Part shown: positions 20,930-34,098 of the stretch, piece after piece
How the letters are laid out: each line of letters starts with the position of its first letter
Numbering within the stretch: position 1 is the stretch's first letter
Assembly: GCA_030549205.1 (NCBI GenBank)
Contig: JAUKTV010000005.1
Coordinates: forward strand, 2,108,001 to 2,172,000
Direction: 5' to 3'
Length of the DNA stretch: 64,000 bases
Source: Apiosordaria backusii
Lineage: Eukaryota > Ascomycota > Sordariomycetes > Sordariales > Lasiosphaeriaceae
Notes under the pieces: generated by a model
What the model saw: only the letters and a program-made list of their open reading frames with translations
Told to the model about the DNA's origin: nothing
Databases searched by the model: none
Made by a program: the position numbers and the translations under genes

Positions 20930-23900
20930 CGTATTTATGGCGGCTTTTTTGTTGGCTTTTGGAAAGAAAGCGAGATATAGCTTGGTGCCATGTATGTTCT
21001 CGCGTGTGTTTTCCTTAAAAAGACACGAGTCACGAGTGATGATGAAATTTGTTTGTACGCGCTCTCAAAATTGTATGGTGAATTAGATGAAAGGGGCCCA
21101 ACTAGAGCTCAAGAAAAAGCAAATCCTCAGAATGTAGAGACTTGCCTGGATATTGTTGTGCCGAAGAAAGTTCTACATCAGTGGCAAAATAAAGACTCCC
21201 ATCAAATCGGCAAATCGACCCTCTCATTCGTCGATCACATATACGCAATGGAAGTGTATGTACTGTGTAAGTCTATTCGTCAACCTTCCAAATCCCATCA
21301 CACAAAACCCCATGATCCAATACTCGCCCAAACTGGCCGTGTTAGCATCGGGTATTGCTTCTCGTTTCAGCTCTGGTCCGAGCCTCCCCGTACTTTTGGC
21401 AGCAACGTTTCGCCAGGAACCAAAAGATCATCAACCAAGCAAAAAAAGATAAGAGCCGCACTCCGTGCCCGCCTACACGTAGAACATGTGACCCGCAACC
21501 CACGCAGGTCATTGACGGGGCCCTCACTGGCTGGTCCCAAGGCGCCATGCAGAGGAAAAAAAGACGGGATGATCAGTTGATTTTCGTTGGGTGAAATTTC
21601 ATATTCGCTGTTTGGTTGGGCAGAAATTCCTCGCAAGCCACAGCCCCGTCTCGCCCGATTCTGCAAAGACAACCACAGATGTGGGAGAAGAAGGAGAATG
21701 GAAGAGATTTAAATGGCGAGATGGGGAATATAAAACCTCAAACTGGATTGGCGCTTTCTTGATAGTTTCTGCCATCAGTGAAACGGATCACAAACGGTGT
21801 GGCCAAGCCCCCCTACCCTGTCCTTGGCATACCGAGACGGAGAAGCTCTGGCTCTTACACTACACTACGCCAGGGGATCTGCAGAAGCTTGTCTCGTGAG
21901 TCTCGGCTGGTTAATGCGTTTGATGACGGGAACGTTCAAAACGTGCCTACGCTGCCCCACTCGATTTCCTTCCCTCCCCCCGTCGTCCAGGGCTCCCCGC
22001 GCTTGCGACAAGAACTAGCCTCCGAGACAGGGGTTCAAACGACGACAAGGTCTAAAAGAGATCGACTTCTGGCCTTGTGATATCTCGATTTTTTGTGACA
22101 GATTCGTCCTTCCCTAGCTTGCTGTCACGTTTCGCCAGCGGTTTCCGTTGGGAGCCGTACCCGGGGTTTCGGGTGCCTGTCACGTCACGCGGTTCGCGGG
22201 GCTTTTTATGGGTTCGTTGCTCAGTTAGATAAACCTACGTGTTAAACATGAAGATCAAACCCGAAACTGCGGGCCAGTAAGAGGGTATCGGAATCGTGGT
22301 GTCTGCGATACTCTCCTTGGTCAGCCTGCTGGCGAGACTCAAGTTGTCAGGTCTCACCAGCTTTGGGCCTCGAACAAAATCTAGCCTGTGGTCAGTGGTG
22401 TGGCATTCCTCCTGCTTTTGCTTCAGGGATCTTCAAATTCCGCGATTCGACGGGTATGCAGGCTGGGAGAAGCCGGAGCCACTTAGGCAGTGTACAGTAG
22501 CCAGGTGCGCTTGTAGGTTTGACAATTGGGGGCACGATGCAGTGCTCGTGTGGTGGGGTGCTGCTATGTAATGCGGAGGGGAGGGGGAGAAGGCGAGACC
22601 GAAGCAAGCCACCACTACACACCATCACCCACTTTCCGAGGAGTGGTCAAGACCTGGACCTACGCTGCCCGTCCTCCCTCCACCCACCATCTTGGTGGTG
22701 TGAAAACCCTCGCTTTGCGGCGGGATTTCGGCTGTAGGAGGAAGCCAGTTTTCGCTGGGCCTTGAGACATTGCTTGCGCGTGACCAAAAAACGCCAATCT
22801 CGATGAACAAGGCCGCTGAAATATTGGGTTCTGATGCGTTGGGAGTTTACGGAGCAATGACCCCGCAGTGTACGAGCTTTAAGGCAGCCATCCCGGAGAG
22901 GATTCCGTACGACCCATCATTCATCCACACAAGAGCTTCAGTCAGAAATAAGTCTCTCTGTGTCCGGTGTGACAGAGGGGGGCGGGGAGAAAGTTGGGGC
23001 CCCGCGATTGGTGATAAGGCGAGAGTCCTAGGTGACGCGATATCCAACTTTGTGAGGGATCTTGGTTACCGCCGGAAATGATTGTGTGAATGTCGACGTG
23101 AGAATGCGTATATCATTACATGGTGTGAGGCTGAATGTCGAAAGTATGCTACTGCGTATTGCCCGGCAGCTTGCATCGTCGACCCATCCCGAGGGCGATC
23201 TCACACAGCTCATATCAGCCTTTTGTGCCCTTGACGGCTCAGTCGTCCTAACGTACTGCTCGATGCCACCAAGATCAACTCAAGTAGGAAGCGGGAGCTC
23301 GGCGTCGCTCGATTTGAAGAGGGATATCTTGAAGAAACATTTGCATCTGCAAAGTCGAACGTACCAGAGGAACTATTGGTTGCATCTTAATCACTTTTCT
23401 CGGCGTGATGCAGTGTTTCCCTGCTTACCATTCCGGCTCGAGAATGGTCCCAGCTTATTCGTACATGTCCACATTCAGCCAACAGGCACCAAGGTCGAGA
23501 TGGGTGCCAGTGGTGTGTGATGCCATCTTTTTCGACCCTCCAATCCAGCGGAATCAGGCGTTTTGTCAGCAGGTAAGTCTTCGAGTTTCATTCGATGCAA
23601 CCCTGCTCATTCCGGCCTGAGTTCGGTTGAAAGGATGATCCTATATCTCATGCATTGAATGTGTAGCAGCGTGCGTGCTTAGGTCCCAAAGGTCCAGCAG
23701 CGAGGTTGCCGTGAAGATCATCGTCGTCTGAAGGAGGGCGTAGGTCTTTACAAGGTAACATACACTAACGGATGGTAAAAAGAGATATCCTCAAACTTGT
23801 TTGTTGAGGCGGCAGGGCTGCAATGATGTTTTAGGTTCTTGGTTGCCGAGAATCCGGGAGGTCACTTGCGAGGAATCTCCTGCCGCCCTTGACGCATAAT

Positions 23901-26628
23901 CAATGCGGCAGTCGTCATTGGTGGTAGGTATCGCAATAACAGACGGGGTGTTGGGGTGTTGATGTACCGAGACACTGGCCATCTCAAAACGTACTTAAAC
24001 TTACCTTATCCTCCCCAGAAGACGGGTGTTTTGGAGGGTAGAAACTCGGACTGTTCTGGCCTAGGCACGTTCCATCTGGTCCCGTTTGCTGTGGGCCCTT
24101 CAAACTCAACCCTGGGCCGAAAACGGTCAGAATCTCCGAGTGTGGATGGAGAACACTGTGCGGATCGTCCCTGTTGGTTTGCCCTGGCCCACTTGTTTAG
24201 GTCGCCTTTTCTCAAGACTCCACCTCCCGTCATCTTCGTTGTGTTCTTCGATTGATCATCGCGCTCGCACGGGCATGGATGGAAAGAACATGTCTTGCAG
24301 CCCCGGCGACATGGAAGCTTCGATTCATGCGCTGCCAATGGTTCGACTGACAGAAACAGGCGCGACTGGGCTGCATATCTCGTCCTGTTTCCACTTTCCA
24401 TCTCAGCCCTCTTGGGCGGCTTGGCACTCACCCCATGGCACCTCAGTCGTCAGCGCCTGGGCTGTCCATTGCATCTCGATGCACGCGCGATGCCCATGGC
24501 CATGACTGCGGAATTTGGATGGATGGCAGGGTCTGTAGAGATTGGGGGTCACCATTACAGCCCATATACGCACCATTCAGAGCCCGACTTCTGACGCCTT
24601 CCCAGAAAGGTGCAGACTGTGAGCTTTTGAAGCCAATAGACCTTTGAGGGTGTTTCTGAATAACCAGTCGGATGCAGCCGTGAACCCCCACCAGGCGGCG
24701 TGCATGAGAAGAAAAGCGGGATGGCAGATGTTACTGGGACACCATTGCAGCAGTCGGCATATTCAGAAGGATCGACCCCTCATGGTCATCTTACACCGGT
24801 CTTCATATCTCCCTTCATCGAACACACCATCTTCGACTCTTGCTCGGCTTTTACCGCACCACCGAGGCCCACGAGGCTTGTGAGAAACACCTCGGGCGGG
24901 CGCTGGTTTCTGGCCCGAGGTTGGTGTCGCCCCTCTTCTTTGTGCTTCTGGCTCTCAGGTTGTGAGAGGGTGGCGTCTTGGACAAAACCGTAACTGGTTG
25001 CGTCCATCAATAATCAGAGACACCAGAACCCGATCAAACAATTCAAAGAAGCGGCCCACGGCTTAACTTCGAGGGTACGGAACATGCCACAAGCTTGAGC
25101 TGTTTTCCTTGGAAGACAAGATCTAGTTTAGCTGCCGACGGAGCACGTGTGTGTAGGGTAGGCTGCCATGTATACATTGGTCGTCCGGCGAGGGGTCTGT
25201 GGCTTCTGGAATGATTCGGCATGCTTCGTATACTGTCGTGGGCATCACCAGGCCCTTGTGCTGCCCGAAAGCTGACTGGTTGTACGGTGTGCCATTCCAG
25301 TAATCGCACAGAAAACCAAGAATACGTGGAGCTAGGTATGGGTTTGTTGAGTTAAGGGGCTTGGAAATGTATCGATGAATTGGGTGCCAATTTACGAGTA
25401 TTCGTCACGTCCAGCTGCCTGTCCACGGCTAAAGCTTGTCGATGGCGTGAGTTGATCTCACGAGCCTGACGAACAGAGACAAGATATCAACGATTCACTT
25501 GACTCATGGGTACATGGCAGCCCAATCGATCAAGTGAGCCAGCCAGGTGAGATTCTTCCAAACTTACGTTGACAAGGACAAGACTTACAAAGACACGACC
25601 ACGGTTACCCGCTCTTGGGCAATGGGTGTGCCCCCTCGCCGTCCCATCGCGCCCAGATCCTAGTCTCAGACAATCCCGTTCTCAACGTTGATTTGCCGAA
25701 CAGCGCCCTGATTCCAATTTTCCACAATTTTATCTATCGCTCACCGTCCACCGTTTGCCCTTCACCTTGCGCCGTCTGCCGTCTCCAACCGTTCTTGCCT
25801 TATCGTTGTTTAATTATAACGCACAGGACAGAATCTTGCCCAAGCTCTGCTGTCAGGGTTGAAGGCGTGTTGCAAGCCTTGGCTGACCGGGACCAACAAG
25901 CGTGGTGCCTTCCTCGTGCCTATCAGCGCCCAGGGCACAGGCTCCTCTTTTCTGCGGCACTGGGCTGGGTACATTGCGACGGTACCGTGCCTCGACCCAA
26001 CGGTACCTGTGGAATCTCCCCCAGCAAGCATCCCATTTGACTGAAAGCCACCTGCCGTTCGCTCACTCGGCTGAGCACTAGCACAGTCCCGTCCCAAATC
26101 CCGCTTTTGCGACAGCTCATCCTGCACAGCACACAAAGCTGCCCCCTTCCCACCCACTCAATCTTTCTCCAACCCCCAACTTTTTTTTTTCCAAACGTCG
26201 TTGTCCTCGTTTGCGCTGCTGTACCTGGCTGTGCTGCACCACTCCTCCACGGCTGTCATATTGCGCGCCCCTCCACCCTCGTCATCACATCACCAATCTT
26301 TTTTTTTTCCCGCGTCTGACCTTGCGCTTGTCTCTGTCGTCGCGTCTCGTCCTTAGTCTGCGCGCGCACTTCCTGTCAGCAAGGCGATTCACCAATTCGC
26401 ACCGGTCCGCGACTCGCCTGCCCTGTCCATCCCAACCATCCACCAGGCCCGACCAGACCGTCCATCCCCTCGCCATCCGCCCTCCGTACCTGACAGCTAC
26501 TGCTCCACTAGGACAGCTGTCGCTGGTCAATCCGTCGACCCATCTCCACTCGTTCTTCCCACGCACACGCATACGCACTCGATCATCGCGATCGTCGCCC
26601 TGGCCGCTGTCGGATAACGCGACGTTGC
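20930..26628. other. Large gene-empty interval
   Basis: About 5.7 kb without a credible gene on either strand; the many short open frames have no start context, no homology I recognise, and overlap each other. The last kilobase (25,600-26,628) is pyrimidine-rich with T9-T10 runs and is probably the promoter and long leader of the RNA-binding protein gene. A lncRNA or highly diverged gene in the rest cannot be excluded. Confidence 0.5.
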
Positions 26629-26646
26629 ATGCATCGTGAGGCATGA
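26629..26646 (+). promoter_or_regulatory. Five-codon upstream ORF overlapping the main start codon (ATGA)
   Basis: An ATG at 26629 opens a frame of five codons ending at TGA 26644-26646. The stop shares bases with the main ATG at 26643-26645, forming ATGA. Such an arrangement suits translational control by termination and reinitiation or leaky scanning. Function is inferred. Confidence 0.6.
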
Positions 26647-28352
26647 CTGGGGATCAGAACTCGGTCGGTGCATCCTCCAACGGGCCGACTCCTCAATCAT
26701 TCGCCTCTTTGACAACCAACAGCAACGGTGTCAAGTCTTTTCTAGGGACAACAGGCGCTGCGACAAATAATGCAATGGCCGCCTCGAACTTTCTCCCCGT
26801 GCAGCATCGGACTCCCGCGATAGGGAGCGGGCTGGGCACCTACCCACCTGCCCTGCCAAAGGCCGATTCATTTGATGCCAACGGCAACGGCAACGCGACA
26901 ACCCCCCTCGGCACTCCGTTCTCCGCGACCCCGCCGACCCTCTCTGCCGCCGTGATCCGGAACCTGCCCGCTGATACTGACGAGCGATTGCTGCGCGCTA
27001 TGCTGGTCTTCTCCAAGGACCTCGCTAGAATCGAGTTCCTTCCCGATGACAAAGGCTTTCGCGCCGCTCACTTGAAGTTCAAGAGCCCCGCTGGCGCGCA
27101 GGAGGTCAAGAACAATCTTGATGGCAAGCCTAATGTCTCCAACGACGCCGACATCATCGTTGAGATTGTTGGCCCGACAAGTCCCACGGCGCTGGGCAAG
27201 AGATATCCGAGCGACGCGACCCTCCCGGTCGGCACACCCGCAACGGGCCCTGGCGCTGCCCCAACTGCGCCGTCGTCGCGCCAGACGTCGCGCTTCAATG
27301 GCCACTTCCATGCTATGGAGAAAACAGCGGTTGGGAATGGCGCATACAATGGTGACTTTAGAACAGCAGACGGTCGTTTTGACGTTTTTGGTCCTCAATC
27401 GCCCATTGGGACGCACCCGAACGAGCGCAATGGAATGCTGGGCAAGTCAATGATCGATGCTACCAACGACGATGAGGATACTGCTCAGCTTCTCGGGAAG
27501 ACGTACTTGTTTGCTGAGACAGGCCCGCAACGCCGACAGACTGCTCCCCACATCCCTATTACGTCGCGTATGGCGAACATGTCTTTGAACATCAACACCA
27601 ATCAAGCAGTTCAGCCTCTCGGTCAGTATGGTGGTCACCCGGGCTTTACTACCATGTCACCAAGTATGATGAACCCGGTTGGGGCTTTCCCAGTATCGCA
27701 ATCATATGCCAGGTCGCAGCAGATGCCACCTGCCAACCCAGCCGATCAAAACCCGCCCTGCAACACTCTTTATGTCGGTAATCTGCCTGTTGATACATCC
27801 GAGGAGGAGCTCAAAGCACTGTTTTCCAAACAACGGGGTTACAAGCGGCTCTGCTTCCGCACAAAGCAAAATGGCCCCATGTGCTTCGTCGAGTTCGAGA
27901 ATGTGACCTTTGCCACCAAGGCACTGACTGAGCTGTACGGATTTACACTCCACAACAGCATCAAGGGAGGAATTCGTTTGAGCTTCTCCAAGAATCCACT
28001 TGGCGTTCGCACGGGTCAACTTCCAGGCCAAAACGGTCAAGGGCCTATGAATGGGCTGAACGGAGGGCACGTCGGAGCCAATGTGTTTACTACCGCAAGC
28101 GGGCCGCCCCCAGGTCTCACGGCACCACCACCCCCAGGTCTGGGCGTGAACAGAGCCGTATTCACGAGCTCGCCCGGAGTCTCCAACCCGTACTCTTCCC
28201 CCACCTACACGAGCCCATCGACAGATGTCTATGATCAGTGGAACAGCAACCTCATGTACGGCAACGGCGCGCACATGATGGGTGCCAATGGAAACAACGC
28301 ATATATGATGGGCTCCACCACAACCTACCCAAGCCACATGATGGGGAGGTGA
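26643..28352 (+). CDS. RRM RNA-binding protein of the Whi3/Scw1 family
   Basis: A single frame of 569 residues. An N-terminal degenerate RRM-like region (about residues 100-180: [20 protein letters not shown]) precedes a long Asn/Gly/Pro-rich linker. The C-terminal canonical RRM (about residues 375-460) has RNP2 LYVGNLP and an RNP1-like MCFVEFEN. The tail is Pro/Gly/Tyr/Met-rich. This matches fission yeast Scw1 (cell-wall integrity) and budding-yeast/Ashbya Whi3, which bind mRNAs of cyclins and cell-wall genes and form cytoplasmic condensates. The C-terminal RRM and preceding [13 protein letters not shown] are typical of the family. The start at 26643 is the first ATG of this frame, and an overlapping uORF precedes it. 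The poly-Asn/Gln content is modest compared with Whi3. Confidence 0.85.
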   Translation: MTGDQNSVGASSNGPTPQSFASLTTNSNGVKSFLGTTGAATNNAMAASNFLPVQHRTPAIGSGLGTYPPALPKADSFDANGNGNATTPLGTPFSATPPTLSAAVIRNLPADTDERLLRAMLVFSKDLARIEFLPDDKGFRAAHLKFKSPAGAQEVKNNLDGKPNVSNDADIIVEIVGPTSPTALGKRYPSDATLPVGTPATGPGAAPTAPSSRQTSRFNGHFHAMEKTAVGNGAYNGDFRTADGRFDVFGPQSPIGTHPNERNGMLGKSMIDATNDDEDTAQLLGKTYLFAETGPQRRQTAPHIPITSRMANMSLNINTNQAVQPLGQYGGHPGFTTMSPSMMNPVGAFPVSQSYARSQQMPPANPADQNPPCNTLYVGNLPVDTSEEELKALFSKQRGYKRLCFRTKQNGPMCFVEFENVTFATKALTELYGFTLHNSIKGGIRLSFSKNPLGVRTGQLPGQNGQGPMNGLNGGHVGANVFTTASGPPPGLTAPPPPGLGVNRAVFTSSPGVSNPYSSPTYTSPSTDVYDQWNSNLMYGNGAHMMGANGNNAYMMGSTTTYPSHMMGR

Positions 28353-30343
28353 ATCCGCTCCAGTGGGCAACTTCGACGAATCATTACAGGAGCTCATATT
28401 CGAGGCGTTCGAGGCCGATTTTGAGAGTATGATGGTATTTTTCTTGCGATTCCGGTTATTGTCTCGTGCGCCACAAGAGCGATCTGGGCATTATGCTTCA
28501 TCCAAGTTTCGATTCGATCTTGGACATTGCGTGGCATGACCTCGGTGCTGGGCGGAATCATGGGTGGAAAGCGGCTTGTCTTGTTGCTGGTTGCATCAAA
28601 CTAGGGTCTTTGAAATTCGTGTTGGAAGGAAGCGAGGTTCCGGTTGTGTCTTGATGTTTTATTTCCTATTCTTCTATTCCCCCGCTGCTGGCATGATTAC
28701 CGCCATACAGCATTTGTTGCATTGTTCGGACCTATTTTTTCTTTTATTATTTTTCTTTTCGACGGGCAAAGGGAGTTTTTTAGAGAGTGATCATTATTAT
28801 ACCAGACGCATTGGGAGAGTGCTTTTCACTTTCTGGCCCTCCTTTGGGGCGGTTGTCTCACGGCAATCGACTCTTGGTTTCACGCATTACAACACCATCT
28901 TGTCAAGCGGGGCGCAAAGGGGTCAGGGAGGAAGGGGGGTAATCATGGCCAGTGGCGTATAGCATCGGTTCATCATTGCACCAAACAAGCGAAGCATCGG
29001 TGACACGCATTTTGTAGTGGGATTTTTTTTTGGAGGAGTTCTGGCAAAGTTGATGTGGCTTTACACACTTGGGTGGGAAGCAGGATTTGTCTTTTCCAGA
29101 ATTGTGTTCAAAGCGAGGGCAAAGGGGGGTTTTAGGAATCGGGTTCGGGGGGTTGGGGTTGGTGTTGGGCAAGAGGAGTTGGTTTGTTTGTAACCTGTAC
29201 GACTGCAATGTTAGTTGGGAAGGATTTCAAAACAAAAATAGGGGGTAGGAAAACTCGATTCAAAAAAGCGACAAGAAAAAAAAAGAAAAATCACCACACG
29301 CAACAACATACGGGACCACCATGGTACGGAACACAACACGCACATCTTGGGATAACTGGCAAAAGAATTGGGACGGGAATGGCAATTGATACATACTCTT
29401 TTTTTCTTTTTACACACACACAAAACGGATCGCATGCAAAGGGTTTCCGCAATTGGTTTCATTTGGGTTGGATGGTTTTGCATTCGAGATGGCCATTTGA
29501 CCCGGCTCCCGATGCTTTATATTTTTATTTTCACTCGTCTTATTATCTCTTCAACGTTCCAGAGGCTCGGCTATGCTTTTTTGCTGGTTACCATGGGGTT
29601 TCTTTTTGGAAGCGGATGGCAGGCAATACATGAAAAGCACACACAGATATACCTTTGGAGGATATGGGATAGACGCTACTACTATGTCAGCAATGTCATA
29701 CGGGAGTGGCCACACCTGACAACTACTCATGTCCATCCATAGTCAGGGTGCTTTTGCAACGGGACACGGGTCATATTCGTAGTTTCACTCATGTATGACA
29801 GACAGACGCGCGGTTTTGGGGGTGGTCAATACAGCGATATCATTAGTTTTCTGAGAACCTTGTACAGTACAATGCTCTGTCCCAGTGTGCGCTCCGATGT
29901 GATGTTTTTTTGAAGTTAGGTAACACACCTAGAGGTCACTACTAATTCTTCTACGACTAATCAACAAGACAAGTCATGATTATCCATCATCGTCTTCGGT
30001 TACGGACCTCGAATCTTGCGCCAAAGATACCAAGTTGTGGGGCGTTTACCATGACGGAGACCCTCCACCATGAGATCTAGAAACTCAAAATAAAAGTCCA
30101 CTCGTAGTAGCAGCTAGGGTATATATATATATATATATATACTTGGAAACAATCTTCCAGCAAGTCTTTCATCAAAAGCCCGACCCAAACACAGCGTTCA
30201 AAAACAAACGCTCCGCCCCGCTCTGCTCTGCTCTTTTGCTCAAAAACATCACATCCACCCCCTGACACCTTCAAGCTCACCCCCCTGAACCCCTGAACCA
30301 CCCGTCCAAACCCACAAAAATATCCCACATATATATAATTCAA
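28353..30343. other. Intergenic between convergent genes
   Basis: About 2 kb holding the 3' UTRs of the RNA-binding protein and of the dehydrogenase. AT-rich and T-rich tracts are frequent. A (TA)n microsatellite sits at 30120-30141. No gene supported. Confidence 0.55.
30120..30141. repeat. (TA)11 microsatellite
   Basis: Eleven TA units in the 3' flank of the dehydrogenase gene. Confidence 0.9.
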
Positions 30344-31455
30344 TCACCTCCCCCTCTTCCCCCCCAACCCATAAATCCCCCACAAATCCTTCACCACCCC
30401 AACCCACCCAGCAATCCCCTTCATCACATTAATCATCCCGATATACCTCCAAACAAACGCCTCCACCCTCTCAAAATCCTCCGCGTAAATCTCCCACACC
30501 GCCTGCGTCCTCCCCCCTTAACCACCCCCTTCTTTGGACTTTCCGCCACCAGCTTCGTCTCCCCATCTTCATCATCATACACTCTCAACTTAGGCCCAAT
30601 ACACAACGCCCTCCCCCTAATCCCCTCATCAGCCATCAACCTCGTCCCCGCATCCACCACATCCTCCAGCTCCGCCTTTGGTGCCCCTGCCAAAATCGCA
30701 ACCCCCGACGTGGGCAGAAGTGGCGTGTCAACAAAGTAAGGATTGATACAATTTACCCTTACCCCCCGGCGCCAGGACGTCCCCCGCAAGGCCCGGAACA
30801 GTCCCATGACGGCGTGCTTGGAGGCGGTGTATTCCGTTTGCCCTGGTAGCGGCGCGATACCCGCAATCGAGCTGACAAGCAAAATATGCCTATCCCTCTG
30901 TTGGCCATCTGATCGAGTGCCGTTCTTAGGAAGATAATACAGCCCCAGGTGAACCGTGTACGCCACCCCAGTCAAATTAACATCCAACACCTTCAACCGT
31001 GGCTCCTCCGGGCCGGAATCAGGATTTGTAGAAGACCGGCGAGGGGAGTCAAATCCGTTGTCCATATCCACTATCCCTGCACCGGCCACCACTCCTTCAA
31101 TCACCCCTGTTGGGGAGTTCGCCAGGGCGAATTTAAAGAGAGAAAGCTGATCAGACCAGGAGGTGACGTCGCAGTGCTGGTAGTGGAAGCTTTGAGAGGG
31201 GTAGCTAGAGCGGAGGTCGGCAACGAGGGAGTGCCCCAGAGTGTCGTTGACGTCCCCGATGACGACGTGAGAGCCATGTTTGGCCCAGTGGCGGGCAAAG
31301 GCTGCGCCGAAGCCGGACGCGCCGCCGGTGATGAGAATGGTCTTGCCGGCGAGGGAGGCGGTGGAGTAGGGAGCGGTGGTGTCGACGGGGGGTGACTGCC
31401 GACATTGGGAGACGACGCTCCAGGAGCCGTCGTCGTGGTCGGTTGTGAAGACCAT
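30344..31455 (-). CDS. Short-chain dehydrogenase/reductase, apparent frameshift near the C-terminus
   Basis: NAD(P)-dependent oxidoreductase with a Rossmann fold. The N-terminal cofactor loop is TGGASGFG (about residues 45-52), followed by VVAGAGI, the catalytic Ser in LVSSIAG, and YTASK with catalytic Tyr and Lys. The start is ATG 31455; the frame runs a little upstream without an ATG. The frame as written ends at TGA 30433-30435 after a basic, unnatural tail. A different minus-strand frame beginning at the G6 run (30512-30517) encodes a plausible helical tail starting AVWEIYAEDFERVEAFVWRY and ends at TGA 30344-30346. One extra G in that run would join them. Substrate unknown; related fungal enzymes resemble 15-hydroxyprostaglandin dehydrogenase-type SDRs. 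Confidence 0.85.
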
Positions 31456-32870
31456 GGTTGGACTTGAGTCTGTCAAGGAAAATCAAGGGGGGAGTATTAG
31501 CAATGGGCTGGTGTCTCGGTATGGGATGATATGTGTTCTTCCCAAGCCCAATATCGTCACCGCCATCCCTTCTCAGCCTCACCGAACTAGGGATGAGGAC
31601 CCAGAGACACGACTCGATGGGGGGATCTTACCGTGATGTCCCAATTCTAGATCAGTTGACAACCGCCTCGAGCTAGCAGTAAGTCTTTGAAAGGCTATAC
31701 CAAGTTCAAGCAGACATCATCAGAGGAAAGAGAAAGGAACATGTTGGGCATAAGAGACCTGAAATTTTATATGAAAATCACCCAGTGGGTCACCCGAATC
31801 CCCCCCAATAACCATCCTTGCTTTTCATCGCTGTCAGCCAAAGAGGAACTGAGCTGCAGGGTGTGGATGCGAGATGTGCAGGGTACATGACAAGCGGGAC
31901 CTGTGGCCTCCTGTCGGTGGTGCATAGCTCATCCGAAAAAGACTAGAATGGCTCGTCGCGGCTGGGATACAAGCAGATCTAGCAGCTTAGGTTAGCTGGT
32001 GTTACGTGGACGTCCTGCGGTACGGCACCAATACGCTGGTAAATGCGTTGTACAAAAATTAACAAGCTCCCTGGGGTAGTGTAACCTGTAAGTCGGGTAC
32101 CTATCTTTTCATTTCTGTCTGTGTGGTTGTGGCACAGAGGATAAACGGGATAAAAAGTCGATGGTTGGTGATTTACGAGGAGCTGAAGCTGCCGGGCTCT
32201 TCACCAACAGTGCTGGGCACTCACTGGCCGCCACGAATTTTGTTGAGGATACAACCCGAGCGACGGCAGGGTCTAGCCGTGACTCAGCTGACATCAGAAC
32301 CCGAAAGTGACATTTTACCAAGACGAGACATTGGGGCTGATATCAAACTCCCCGGCTTATCTCCGTGATATTGACGGCTGTGGACCTACTTGTTTCTTCA
32401 AAAGGGGAATCGATATGAAGAGACTGAACCAGTTGGGCAGGTGCTTCAATTCCCAGTTTTTGTTGACTTTTGAGGGTTGTCTGTCCTCGACCATTGAGAT
32501 TCATCCACATAAGTTGACTCCAAGAAAGCTCTCAAAACTCGCGATGAACCGAAAGAACAAAAGAAAGGATGAGAATTATGGCGTCAAAGGTTCAAGGTCG
32601 GGAATCCTTGAAGAGATGGAATCCCAGCCCTACGGTTAGCGAGACATAACCTGGGCACCCCACCCACGTTCCCAGTGCGCCCAGTCCGATTGCGGGGACA
32701 TTGGCGGGGCACCAGGCGAGATTGATGGCGAGCGACAAAAAGTTCAAACTCGGAAGGCGACTGACTCACCTGGTGTCTTCCAACTTATACATATATCCCA
32801 GGAGTGCCGTCGGTCGGGATTTTCCCGCAGTTTTAGACTCGAGCCGATATATATCCCTAAATCTGTCAAC
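31456..32870. other. Divergent promoter region, no gene seen
   Basis: 1.4 kb between divergent start codons of the dehydrogenase (31455) and aspartate-semialdehyde dehydrogenase (32871). No credible coding frame. Confidence 0.55.
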
Positions 32871-34098
32871 ATGTCTCAATTGCCCGTTAAGAACGTCGGT
32901 ACGTCTCTCTGCGCCGTTCTGAGCTCTGATTACCCCGCCATCATTGGAGAACATTGAAAACTGACAAGTACCCCTGACAGGTGTGCTCGGCTGCACTGGT
33001 TCAGTCGGCCAACGCTTCATCCTGCTCCTCCAGCAGCACCCCTCGCTCAAGCTCGTAGGCTTGGGCGCCTCGTCTCGATCGGCCGGAAAGAAGTACCGCG
33101 ATGCTGTCAAGTGGAAGCAGGCCAGCCCCATCTCGCCCGATGTCGGCGACCTGGTCGTTCGCGACTGCAAGGCCAGCGAGTTCGCCGACTGCGATATTGT
33201 CTTCAGCGGCCTCGACAGCGACGTCGCCGGTGAGATTGAGAAGGAATTCCAGAATGCTGGCCTTGCCGTCTTTTCCAATGCCAAGAACTACCGTCGCGAT
33301 CCCCTCGTACCCCTAGTTGTCCCGACTGTCAACCTCGACCATCTCAACCTCATCCCCCACCAGCAAAAGACGCTTGGCCTGAAGAAGGGGTTTCTCGTGT
33401 GCAACAGCAACTGCGCCGTCATTGGTCTCGTCATCCCCTTCGCTGCCCTGCAGGCTCGTTTTGGCAAAATCGATACCGTCTCCGTCGTAACCATGCAGGC
33501 CGTGTCGGGCGCGGGATACCCTGGTGTTAGCAGCATGGACATCATCGACAATGTGGTGCCCTTCATTTCTGGCGAGGAGGACAAGCTCGAGACGGAAGCA
33601 CAAAAGATTTTGGGCAGCATCAATGCTGAGGCGACCGCCTTCGAGGACCAAAAGACGTTGAGAGTCTCGGCAGCCTGCAACCGGGTCCCCGTGTTGGATG
33701 GTCACACAGCATGTGTGTCCCTGCGATTTGCCCAGCGTCCTCCTCCAACGGCCGAGCAGGTTAAGGAGGCCATGCGGGAATATGTCTCCGAGGCACAGCG
33801 GCTGGGATGCCCCTCTGCTCCCAAGCCACCCATCAAGGTGTTTGACGAGCCCGACAGGCCGCAACCTAGACTTGATCGGGAGCTCTCGAAGGGTTACACC
33901 GTCAGCGTTGGTCGTGTCAGGGAGGACGACAGCGGTATCTTTGATATCAAGTTTGTTGCTCTGAGCCACAACAGTAAGTCTTGTTCTGGTGGGAATCAAA
34001 TGACATAGTGCGTTGCTGACACCATCATAGCTGTCATTGGTGCCGCTGGTTCTTCCATCCTCAATGCCGAGGCCGCGGTTCTCAAGGGTTTCGTCTAA
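32871..34098 (+). CDS. HOM2: Aspartate-semialdehyde dehydrogenase
   Basis: Reduces aspartyl-4-phosphate to aspartate semialdehyde with NADPH, the second step toward threonine, methionine and isoleucine; cytosolic. Three exons, 32871-32898, 32981-33973 and 34031-34098, give 362 residues, the usual fungal length. The short first exon encodes [10 protein letters not shown] and splices into [12 protein letters not shown], completing the NADP-binding GxTGxVG loop. Catalytic Cys is about residue 154 in [10 protein letters not shown]. The segments [25 protein letters not shown] and the C-terminal [13 protein letters not shown] are family signatures. The second intron has donor GTAAGT and acceptor ATAG. 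The model is well supported. Confidence 0.96.

Noticed and set aside
20990..21580. 196-codon frame after the Zn2Cys6 gene
   Set aside because: Overlaps several equally long frames on both strands and reads as low-complexity basic sequence; more likely 3' flank.
21900..21960. tRNA-like A-box and B-box words (GGTTAATGCG, GTTCAAAAC)
   Set aside because: The T-arm and acceptor stem do not pair, so no cloverleaf forms.
30501..30533. 23-base GT...CAG intron that would restore the dehydrogenase frame
   Set aside because: It would give the right frame, but 23 bases is below any plausible spliceosomal intron size; a one-base homopolymer error is simpler.
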